From JBKEAJ01 sp047972135 (lineage in GTDB: Bacteria > Bacteroidota > Bacteroidia > Bacteroidales > Prolixibacteraceae), in NCBI GenBank assembly GCA_047972135.1, contig JBKEAJ010000042.1, positions 1 through 13,087 on the forward strand: 13,087 bases of DNA, in the 5' to 3' direction. Within the stretch, counting starts at the first letter, position 1, and each line of letters begins with the position of its first letter. A program made the position numbers and the translations under genes. The notes beneath the pieces were generated by a model, which did not search any database, had not been told where the DNA came from, and worked only from the letters and a program-made list of their open reading frames with translations. This document shows, piece by piece, positions 1 through 5,649 of the stretch.

Positions 1-337
1 CTAGCACTAGCACCTCGCCGGGTTTTAGGTCTTTCGACATTTTGGCAGTTTCTTCTCCTATACAGTCGGGAGCCATTTTGACCTTAGTGCCAAGCAGTTC
101 CGACAATCTTCCCGTAATATGAGAAAGTGAGAATTTATCTTCGGGGCCGTTTTTTGGTCGTCCTAAGTGCGACATGATAACAGGCATACCGCCGCCTTCG
201 ATAATTTTCTTGATCGTCGGCACGGCAGCACGAATTCTTGTGTCGTCAGTGATTTCAAGGTTTTCGTTTAGAGGCACGTTGAAATCCACTCTTATAAGAG
301 CTCTTTTGTTTGAAAAATTGTAATTGGAGATATTCAT
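1..337 (-). CDS. pgk: Phosphoglycerate kinase, N-terminal 112 residues (cut by window edge)
   Basis: Glycolytic and gluconeogenic cytosolic enzyme that transfers phosphate between 1,3-bisphosphoglycerate and ADP. The visible part is the N-terminal, 3-phosphoglycerate-binding domain. It starts MNISNYNFSNKRALIRVDFN, with the family signature RVDFNVP at residues 16-22, the basic stretch DDTRIRAAVPTIKKII at 31-46 and SHLGRP at 56-61. The rest of the protein (a full PGK has about 400-420 residues) lies to the left of the window. The ATG at 337 is chosen because it gives the usual short N-terminus before the conserved core. A -7 box (TATTTTTG) lies about 28 bases upstream, so pgk probably has its own promoter and is not simply read through from the AbiE operon, whose last gene ends 101 bases upstream. 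Confidence 0.96.
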   Translation of the reverse strand, partial: MNISNYNFSNKRALIRVDFNVPLNENLEITDDTRIRAAVPTIKKIIEGGGMPVIMSHLGRPKNGPEDKFSLSHITGRLSELLGTKVKMAPDCIGEETAKMSKDLKPGEVLVL

Positions 338-365
338 TATTTTAAATTTTAATTTTTTGCTGACA

Positions 366-373
366 CAAAAATA
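366..373 (-). promoter_or_regulatory. Bacteroidetes -7 box for pgk
   Basis: TATTTTTG on the minus strand matches TAnnTTTG and is 28 bases upstream of the pgk ATG. No TTG is present at the usual 19-21 base spacing upstream, so only the -7 half is supported. The 20 bases just before the ATG are almost pure A/T, as is common for translation starts in this phylum. Confidence 0.5.
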
Positions 374-438
374 AGAAAAAATGGAAGCCTAATGGGACTG
401 TCAATATGAATTTTAGGTAAACTATACAGCAAGAAGTT

Positions 439-1263
439 TTACAAATATGTTATCCTGTCTGCTAGTTGAAGGAAGTAGTCGTTAGACCATATCTCCAAAT
501 CTTTAGGGTTCTGAATAAATGGAGCAATGTCTTGTTTTACAAGTTTTATGTTAGTTGAACTGAGTCTGTCTTTCAGCATCTCAGCAAAAGTCTCTTTAGA
601 TATTTCCATGCCGTTGAAATCTTTAGCACGAGTTTGCAGATGTTTGAAATTAAGGGGTGTGTTGTGTTTTACATACCATTCAAAATCGTACCAATCTCTA
701 CCTTTTACCCTGTTTCTCCATTTGCGAAACAAAAGTGCATGCACCTTACCTGCATATAAATCAGGTAAGGTAAAACAGCGTGTCATAAACGAAAAAGGCA
801 TTAGAGAAAGTTTTTGCTCGGTAGAAAAATTAAGCGGAGGTTCGGTGTCAACTTCGATTTTGATTTTTACGTCTTTCTCGGTTTTAAAGCTGATATCATA
901 TATATCTGTATTGTCTTTCAGAAAGGCAGATTCTATTTTTGTGTTACTTTTCTTTTCCTTGCGGGAGATTACAACATCTCGTCCGGCTGCTTTAAATTCT
1001 TTAATAATTGCCGGGAGATATTTCTGTAAATCAAATGTGTAATCTTTCCTGAGCAGAGAGAAATCCATATCCTCTGAAAAGCGGGGTAATTTGTGGAATA
1101 TTCTCAGACACGTGCCTCCGTAAAAAGCAGCTTTATCGAAAAATTTACTTCGGTACAGTCCTGCAAGCGTAATTTCTTGCATCACTTCATGCATTGCATT
1201 CCTTCTTTGCCCGCTAGTTCTAATATCATATTCAGCAAGCATTTGGTCGAAAATATTCATCAT
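439..1263 (-). CDS. abiEii: AbiEii/AbiGii-family nucleotidyltransferase toxin
   Basis: Predicted toxin of an AbiE (type IV) toxin-antitoxin and abortive-infection system; the family are DNA polymerase beta-like nucleotidyltransferases. Within 274 residues the nucleotidyltransferase signatures are clear: FYGGTCLRIF at 47-56, RFSEDMDFSL at 61-70 with the metal-binding pair D65/D67, KIEVDTEPP at 135-143 with a third acidic position, and the conserved basic C-terminal part DLYAGKVHALLFRKWRNR (168-185) followed by KGRDWYDFEWYV (187-198). Its ATG overlaps the TGA of the upstream gene as ATGA, so translation is coupled to the antitoxin. Two tandem ATG codons (1263 and 1260) make the exact start uncertain by one residue. 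All key motifs are intact, so it is probably functional. The family assignment is firm; toxicity and phage defence are inferred from the family. Confidence 0.92.
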   Translation of the reverse strand: MMNIFDQMLAEYDIRTSGQRRNAMHEVMQEITLAGLYRSKFFDKAAFYGGTCLRIFHKLPRFSEDMDFSLLRKDYTFDLQKYLPAIIKEFKAAGRDVVISRKEKKSNTKIESAFLKDNTDIYDISFKTEKDVKIKIEVDTEPPLNFSTEQKLSLMPFSFMTRCFTLPDLYAGKVHALLFRKWRNRVKGRDWYDFEWYVKHNTPLNFKHLQTRAKDFNGMEISKETFAEMLKDRLSSTNIKLVKQDIAPFIQNPKDLEIWSNDYFLQLADRITYL

Positions 1264-1883
1264 CTTAATAATTTAAGTAATAGTTTAAGTGCCCTTTTTT
1301 TCTTTCCTGTCTTTATACATTCTTCAACTATACTGCTATCCATGTCTGATAGTCGAGAGGTGTCTAGGCGCAAGTCATCTTCCAGATATTCTTCTAATAC
1401 TTTCGCTGATTGTATTTTTACACCACGAGTCTCACTAATAATATCACATAAAGCCTTTTCAGGTGTGGCTATAATAAATGCATATTCGCTTCCCTCCATC
1501 TGTCGTTTTATTCCTATAGGGTAGTAATTTTCTTTGATTCCGATATATTCAAAGTTTCCGATAGAATTTTCAAATTTCTTTGAACGTTTTGTCGTCATGG
1601 AACGTATGGTGTAAACTCGCTCTGGGATTAAACCGTAATACCGTAAGGCACTTTCCATAGATACATAGGATGGGCCATATAAATGATTTGCAATTAGTTC
1701 GGCAGATAATAACTGATTATTTATATTCGGAGATACCACATACAGCCCCTTCTTTAGGCGTATTACTTTACCTTCTTGTTCAAGGTTCGCTATTTTATTC
1801 TGAGGGAAACTATAATCAGAATAAATGGAACGCAGCACCGCATAATCCATTGGAATAACTCCTGCTTGTTCTAATGTATTCAT
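1260..1883 (-). CDS. abiEi: AbiEi-family antitoxin and autorepressor
   Basis: Partner of the AbiEii nucleotidyltransferase. In characterised AbiE systems this protein counteracts the toxin without stable binding to it and represses its own promoter through an N-terminal winged helix. Here, residues about 1-55 look like that wHTH, with FPQNKIANLEQEGKVIRLKKGLYVV ending in the typical wing (LKKGLYVV, 44-51). A following segment, SYVSMESALRYYGLIPERV, is the characteristic AbiEi stretch that leads into the C-terminal domain. The protein has 207 residues. It is first in the operon and ends in an ATGA overlap with the toxin gene. The region upstream holds a -7 box and an interrupted 13-bp inverted repeat that is a good operator candidate. 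The basic C-terminus (KKKRALKLLLKLLR) is notable. The assignment rests on local motifs plus the diagnostic neighbour. Confidence 0.87.
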   Translation of the reverse strand: MNTLEQAGVIPMDYAVLRSIYSDYSFPQNKIANLEQEGKVIRLKKGLYVVSPNINNQLLSAELIANHLYGPSYVSMESALRYYGLIPERVYTIRSMTTKRSKKFENSIGNFEYIGIKENYYPIGIKRQMEGSEYAFIIATPEKALCDIISETRGVKIQSAKVLEEYLEDDLRLDTSRLSDMDSSIVEECIKTGKKKRALKLLLKLLR

Positions 1884-1905
1884 ATTGATATTACAAATTT
1901 AAGAA

Positions 1906-1937
1906 CAAATATAGCCAATTTTGCACAGATAGTTGAA
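1906..1937 (-). promoter_or_regulatory. Promoter of the abiEi-abiEii operon
   Basis: The minus strand carries TATATTTG (1913-1906), a perfect TAnnTTTG -7 box 22 bases upstream of the abiEi ATG. At 21 bases spacing there is TTC (1937-1935), one mismatch from the TTG -33 element. The left arm of an inverted repeat fills the spacer directly next to the -7 box, where a bound repressor would block the polymerase. Confidence 0.6.
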
Positions 1938-1965
1938 TAAAAAGATGATAAGTGTGCAAAAATGG
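1915..1965. promoter_or_regulatory. Interrupted 13-bp inverted repeat, probable AbiEi operator
   Basis: Left arm CCAATTTTGCACA (1915-1927) and right arm TGTGCAAAAATGG (1953-1965) are inverted copies matching at 12 of 13 positions, separated by 25 bases. The left arm lies between the -33 and -7 elements of the abiEi promoter. A further TTTTGCA half-motif at 1974-1980 sits just before the -33 of the divergent promoter. Described AbiEi proteins bind inverted repeats in their own promoters, so operator function is a reasonable inference but is not shown by sequence alone. Confidence 0.6.
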
Positions 1966-1991
1966 ATAACTTTTTTTGCAAAGGTGGCAAA

Positions 1992-2022
1992 TTGTAATAT
2001 TTAGGGATTTGTTTTATATTTG
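1992..2022 (+). promoter_or_regulatory. Promoter of the 2052-3015 gene pair
   Basis: TTG (1992-1994), 20 bases, then TATATTTG (2015-2022): both halves of the Bacteroidetes consensus at the expected spacing, 29 bases upstream of the ATG at 2052. It fires away from abiEi, so both units share one intergenic control region. Confidence 0.7.
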
Positions 2023-2051
2023 TTGCATAATAGTCTTAGATACATAATTGT

Positions 2052-2429
2052 ATGAATATTTTTAGTACCATACTTGAGTATCAGGAAGAAGAACGGAAAA
2101 GAGGCTCCAGACCAGTTAAGCCAACAAATAACCTAGCAGTGATGAGTAGTTTGCTTATGCAACTAGAGCTTAGCCCAAGAGTATATGGAAAAGATAGATA
2201 CGCAATATGGTTTAAGGTGCTTGTTTCTCAAGAAAGTCCCAATGCTCCTGTTAGTTCATTTGGGAAAATTTATGTTCCTAGCATGGAAATAGACTCTTTG
2301 CTAATGATTGATGTTGGAGAATCTAATCCATATTTTTTTAATCGGGCAGACTCCATTTTGTTTAAGTTTGATTTTAAGCATGGTGGTCAGAGTCGTTACA
2401 GAGAAATCCCCTTGAAGAATAAACAGTAG
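2052..2429 (+). CDS. Hypothetical protein, 125 aa, cytosolic
   Basis: I do not recognise this family. The protein has no signal peptide and no membrane segment. It begins with a short charged helix (EYQEEERKRGSRPVKP, about residues 9-24) followed by alternating hydrophobic and polar stretches such as YAIWFKVLV, GKIYVPSMEI and DSILFKFDFK, which suggests a mostly beta fold. There are no cysteines and no visible catalytic motif. It ends with a basic tail, IPLKNKQ. A near-ideal promoter lies upstream, and the next gene starts 7 bases after its stop, so the two are almost certainly one transcript. It is divergent from the AbiE operon and shares its low GC. A link to AbiE or to the lipoprotein is positional only. 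Confidence 0.7.
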   Translation: MNIFSTILEYQEEERKRGSRPVKPTNNLAVMSSLLMQLELSPRVYGKDRYAIWFKVLVSQESPNAPVSSFGKIYVPSMEIDSLLMIDVGESNPYFFNRADSILFKFDFKHGGQSRYREIPLKNKQ

Positions 2430-2436
2430 CAGAGCA

Positions 2437-3015
2437 ATGAAAAGAGTACTTGTTTTATTAATGTCTGTTATTTTTGTGTCTTGTGGTGGAGGGAAGCATA
2501 AAAGTTTCCCACGAGAGCAGCAAGAGTGGCAAGAAATAGTCTCAGAAAAAGGGAAGTTTAAAATCTCATTCCCGAATTTTGAGGTGAAGGAAGAAACTAA
2601 TACATACTTTGTAGATGGAAAAGATAGTGTAAGACATGGATATAGCTACTACGTAAATACTCAAAATGAAAATGACGAGAACGCTGCTTATTTAGCAAGT
2701 TATATAATCTGGATTGATTATGATGATAGAGATATTCAACAAAACTTTGATGAAGTCGAAGGATACTTCATGAGAGGTGCAAACACCACTCTTGTATATG
2801 AAAGATCTGTCGAAACAAATGGTTATATTGGTAGAGAGTGGTATTTTGATATGGACTCAACTCCCATGAAATTTAAATATAGAGCTTATTTTTATAATGG
2901 AATAATGTACTCTTTGTTAGTATTAATTAAAGATGACAGGTTATTTAATAGCTCAATATCAAGATTTTTCGACTCATTTGAGATACTTGACACTATGACT
3001 TATGGTGAAAATTAG
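2437..3015 (+). CDS. Lipoprotein with PsbP/Mog1-like C-terminal pattern
   Basis: 192 residues. It has a short basic N-terminus and a hydrophobic run ending in a lipobox (MKRVLVLLMSVIFVSCGGG; lipidated Cys17), so it is exported and lipid-anchored. The residues after Cys are GGGKHK, without the acidic lipoprotein-export signal described for surface lipoproteins of this phylum, so a periplasm-facing anchor is more likely. The mature part reads W..IVSEKGKFKISFPNFEV near the start, GREWYFD and YRAYFYNGIMYSLLVLI in the middle, and FFDSFEIL at the end. This order (fP near the start, Y.l.v, then a final FxxSF) resembles PsbP/Mog1-like domains, a tentative fold guess. It is second in a two-gene unit, 7 bases behind the 125-residue protein. 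Function unknown. Confidence 0.8.
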   Translation: MKRVLVLLMSVIFVSCGGGKHKSFPREQQEWQEIVSEKGKFKISFPNFEVKEETNTYFVDGKDSVRHGYSYYVNTQNENDENAAYLASYIIWIDYDDRDIQQNFDEVEGYFMRGANTTLVYERSVETNGYIGREWYFDMDSTPMKFKYRAYFYNGIMYSLLVLIKDDRLFNSSISRFFDSFEILDTMTYGEN

Positions 3016-3100
3016 ACGTAAGGAAATCTAATTGGAGGGTTTATAAATAAAATGATAGTGCTTGTTAGTCCGAGTGTCTGAAAATCTATCATCGAATGAT

Positions 3101-3108
3101 TATCTTTG
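3101..3108 (+). promoter_or_regulatory. -7 box of the que genes, very close to the start codon
   Basis: TATCTTTG matches TAnnTTTG. A CTG at 3078-3080 lies 20 bases upstream as a one-mismatch -33. The ATG at 3114 begins only 6 bases after the box, so transcription should start at or within a few bases of that codon. This also excludes the earlier in-frame ATG at 3096 as a start for transcripts from this promoter. Confidence 0.6.
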
Positions 3109-3113
3109 CGTCC

Positions 3114-3800
3114 ATGAATACTGAAAATAATAACAAGAAAGCAGTGGTGCTGTTGTCGGGAGGCTTAGACTCTACGACGGCGTTGCATTTGGCAAAATCG
3201 CAAGGTTTTGAACTATATGCTTTGACCATCAACTACGGACAAAAAAATATAGTGGAACTTGAAAAGGCAAAGAAACAAGCAGAGCTGACAGGTGTTAAAA
3301 AGCACTTTATTCTTGACATGCAGATGAGTTTGTGGGGTGGCTCTGCTCTTACTGATAACAATATTCCTGTTGAGGATGGCGATATAAACAGACAAAGTAT
3401 TCCCACAACTTATGTTCCGGCACGCAATATGATATTTTTATCCTTGGCAGCATCTGTTGCCGAGACTGTGGGAGCGCAGGATATTTTTATTGGAGTTAGT
3501 CAGGTCGATTATTCGGGCTATGTCGACTGCCGAGAGGAGTTTATCGAAGCGATGCAGAATGCTGTCAATCAGGGAACGGTGTGCGCGGTGGTCGACAATA
3601 AGCCTATCAGGCTGAACGCTCCTTTTATCAATATGACTAAGACGGAGGAGATTAAATTGGGTGTAGAGTTAGGCGTTGATTATAAACATACCCACACTTG
3701 CTATGCTCCGCAGGAAGCCCCTTGCGGCAAGTGCGATAGTTGTAAGCTAAGAGCCAAAGCCTTTGCCGAAGCTGGAGTTGTAGACCCTGCATTATCATAG
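3114..3800 (+). CDS. queC: 7-cyano-7-deazaguanine (preQ0) synthase QueC
   Basis: ATP-dependent enzyme that converts 7-carboxy-7-deazaguanine and ammonia to preQ0, the third 7-deazaguanine step towards queuosine in tRNA. With the ATG at 3114 it has 228 residues, a normal length. The PP-loop SGGLDSTT is at residues 15-22. The conserved block TYVPARNMIFLSLAA lies near 99-113, and DYSGYVDCREEFIEAM near 132-147. The C-terminal zinc site is Cys196-x7-Cys204-x2-Cys207-x2-Cys210, within CYAPQEAPCGKCDSC. All catalytic features are present. An in-frame ATG at 3096 would add MIIFAS but lies upstream of the promoter box, so I prefer 3114. queE follows after 7 bases. Confidence 0.97.
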   Translation: MNTENNNKKAVVLLSGGLDSTTALHLAKSQGFELYALTINYGQKNIVELEKAKKQAELTGVKKHFILDMQMSLWGGSALTDNNIPVEDGDINRQSIPTTYVPARNMIFLSLAASVAETVGAQDIFIGVSQVDYSGYVDCREEFIEAMQNAVNQGTVCAVVDNKPIRLNAPFINMTKTEEIKLGVELGVDYKHTHTCYAPQEAPCGKCDSCKLRAKAFAEAGVVDPALS

Positions 3801-3807
3801 AACGAGG

Positions 3808-4623
3808 ATGTCAAAAATATATCTAGCAAAAACGGGAATTTTCCCCATACTCTTTGACGCTGACGGCAAGAGGATTGCCGAGCTGTCGACAACGGGGCTA
3901 CCTTTGCCCGGCACGATACAGGGTGAGGGCAGGCTGGTCGGCGTACCTTCGCTATTTGTGAGGTTGGCAGGCTGTAATCTGTCCTGCCATTGGAAGTTGG
4001 AAGATGGTTCAATAAGTGCTTGCGACACTCCGCATGCATCTCTCGACACGTCAGACAGGGAGCAGTGGGAGATAGCTGATATTATCGCTATATTGAAACA
4101 AAATCTACACAAAATAAAGCATGTGGTGGTAACGGGTGGCGAGCCATTTATTCAGCCCAAGCCACTGAAAAAGCTGTGCCAAGCCATTAAGGACGAGTTG
4201 AGCTGCCATGTGTCGATAGAGACCAACGGCACTACCAATGACGATGAGGTATTGCCGTGGATAGACTTTTTCAGTATTTCGCCAAAGCTAAAAAATGCGA
4301 TGCAGTACAGTTGTCATCGTCCCGATAAGCGTCTGAATATAATGTCTATACAGAAGATTATCGACCACTGCAAGGAGGCGGGGAAGGACTTTCAGCTGAA
4401 ATTTGTAGTAGCCGACAGCTCCGAAGACCGTGAGATAAAGGAGGATTTCCTCAATAGACTCAGCGGATGGCAGGACAGCAATATTTATGTAATGCCGCTC
4501 GGCTCGACAGAGGCAGAGCTAGCCCAAAGTTCCCAAAAAGCCTTTATGCTGGCGGTAGAAAACAACTGGCAGTATTGCCCTCGCGTTCATGTCAACCTAT
4601 TTGGTGATGCGGAGGGGGTGTGA
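3808..4623 (+). CDS. queE: 7-carboxy-7-deazaguanine synthase QueE, variant with expanded cluster motif
   Basis: Radical SAM enzyme that contracts 6-carboxy-tetrahydropterin to 7-carboxy-7-deazaguanine, the substrate of QueC. It has 271 residues. GTIQGEG (35-41), PSLFVRLAGCNLSC (47-60), TGGEP (109-113) and SIETNGT (136-142) are typical QueE motifs. The 4Fe-4S cysteines are Cys56-x3-Cys60-x11-Cys72, ending in ACDTPHA. Usual QueE proteins have CX3CX2C, so nine extra residues (KLEDGSISA) are inserted between CHW and CDT. There is also an N-terminal extension of about 30 residues before the usual start region. Its ATG is 7 bases after queC, and its stop region overlaps the promoter area of queF, so it is in the que operon. 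A QueE role is strongly supported by context; the variant loop is a real oddity. Confidence 0.93.
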   Translation: MSKIYLAKTGIFPILFDADGKRIAELSTTGLPLPGTIQGEGRLVGVPSLFVRLAGCNLSCHWKLEDGSISACDTPHASLDTSDREQWEIADIIAILKQNLHKIKHVVVTGGEPFIQPKPLKKLCQAIKDELSCHVSIETNGTTNDDEVLPWIDFFSISPKLKNAMQYSCHRPDKRLNIMSIQKIIDHCKEAGKDFQLKFVVADSSEDREIKEDFLNRLSGWQDSNIYVMPLGSTEAELAQSSQKAFMLAVENNWQYCPRVHVNLFGDAEGV

Positions 4624-4650
4624 TTGCAGCCTTATCCCATCAAAAATCCC

Positions 4651-4658
4651 TACCTTTG
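4651..4658 (+). promoter_or_regulatory. -7 box for queF just after queE
   Basis: TACCTTTG matches TAnnTTTG and lies 24 bases upstream of the ATG at 4683. A TTG at 4624-4626 precedes it with a 24-base spacer, longer than usual. It suggests that queF can be transcribed on its own as well as from queC. It also argues against the GTG at 4620 as the queF start. Confidence 0.5.
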
Positions 4659-4682
4659 AAAACAAAAAAGCTGTCATCTGAA

Positions 4683-5558
4683 ATGAATGAAAAGGATATA
4701 CTCACTCATCTGGGTGCAAAGAGTGCATCGCCTGCGAGCTACGACAAGTCGCTGTTGGAGCGTGTGCCACGCTCTATCAATAGAAATCAATATGGCATTA
4801 CCGGCAAGGAGTTTACGGGAGTTGATATTTGGCATCATTACGAAGTTAGTTGTCTGACTACCTACGGATTACCGGTGTCGGGAGTAATGAAAATTGCTGT
4901 TTCTGCAAGCTCAGAATATATAGTGGAGAGCAAGTCGTTGAAACTGTATTTCAACTCTTTTAATATGGAGCGATTGGCTGATACAAGTTTGTTGTCGATA
5001 GAACGGATGAAGCAGCGTGTGAGAGCGGATTTGTCCGAATTATTGGAAGCTGAGGTGTATTTGCAGTTTTTTGACAACGACACATTGCTTTCAGATTCGT
5101 CTTTGCAGGGCTTCTCTTGCATTGACAATCTTGAAGGTGTGGAAAGGCTTAGTTTCACTGACTTTAATGAAAATCCGGCATTGCTGAAACCTAAGCAGGG
5201 CAGAGGCAGGTCTCAAACCCTTATGTCTCATTTGCTGCGAAGTAATTGTAAGGTTACTCATCAGCCTGATTGGGGGTCTATATACATTCATATCAATGGC
5301 AATAGGCATATCGACGAACACAGCTTGCTGAGATATCTAGTGTCGTTCAGAAACGAAAATCATTTTCACGAGGAGATTTGCGAGATGGTTTACAAGCGGC
5401 TTTTCGACCTGTTAGTGCCTGACAGACTGATGCTTGCATGCCTGTACACAAGGCGTGGCGGCATTGATATTTGTCCGCTTAGGTCAACTCACGAGGATTT
5501 GCTCCCCGATTTGTTTACGGATATTGACAATTTGTATAAGCTGCCTATGCGGCTGTGA
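4683..5558 (+). CDS. queF: NADPH-dependent preQ0 reductase QueF, long (two-domain) type
   Basis: Reduces the nitrile of preQ0 to the aminomethyl group of preQ1 using NADPH; it is the step after QueC. From the ATG at 4683 it has 291 residues, close to the long QueF of E. coli (282). The N-terminal half holds VESKSLKLYFNSFN (81-94). The C-terminal half holds RSNCKVTHQPDWGS with the nucleophile Cys189 and Asp196, then ENHFHEEICEMVY and YTRRGGIDICPLRS (from about 255). An upstream GTG at 4620, overlapping the queE stop, would add 21 residues (ending LSSE) that resemble nothing in the family and that span the -7 box, so the ATG is preferred. Catalytic residues are intact. preQ1 would go to Tgt and QueA encoded elsewhere. 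Confidence 0.96.
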   Translation: MNEKDILTHLGAKSASPASYDKSLLERVPRSINRNQYGITGKEFTGVDIWHHYEVSCLTTYGLPVSGVMKIAVSASSEYIVESKSLKLYFNSFNMERLADTSLLSIERMKQRVRADLSELLEAEVYLQFFDNDTLLSDSSLQGFSCIDNLEGVERLSFTDFNENPALLKPKQGRGRSQTLMSHLLRSNCKVTHQPDWGSIYIHINGNRHIDEHSLLRYLVSFRNENHFHEEICEMVYKRLFDLLVPDRLMLACLYTRRGGIDICPLRSTHEDLLPDLFTDIDNLYKLPMRL

Positions 5559-5611
5559 TGTTTCATAAGATCTTGTTGGTGTTTGTGTTTCATTTTGAAA
5601 GTAAAAAGCTT

Positions 5612-5619
5612 TACATTTG
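5612..5619 (+). promoter_or_regulatory. -7 box for the NSS transporter
   Basis: TACATTTG, 30 bases before the ATG at 5650. No TTG at the usual spacing; TTT at 5588-5590 is the nearest -33-like triplet. Just before the start there is AAGGGAG (5639-5645), a rare purine-rich Shine-Dalgarno-like stretch in this window. Confidence 0.5.
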
Positions 5620-5649
5620 TGCTTTTAAAAATTGAAATAAGGGAGCAGT

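Noticed and set aside
401..406. TTGACA on the minus strand upstream of pgk as a sigma70-type -35 box
   Set aside because: The spacing to the -7 box is 28 bases and this phylum does not use the TTGACA/TATAAT pattern; likely chance.
527..1042. Plus-strand reading frames of up to 171 codons opposite the toxin gene (also 814-1029 and 1093-1524)
   Set aside because: They run antisense to abiEii and abiEi, which have clear family motifs; their translations are low-complexity Ser/Phe/Leu-rich sequences without any motif or promoter.
3701..4112. Minus-strand frames opposite queC/queE (112 and 105 codons)
   Set aside because: Shadows of strongly conserved que genes; no family resemblance and no -7 box.
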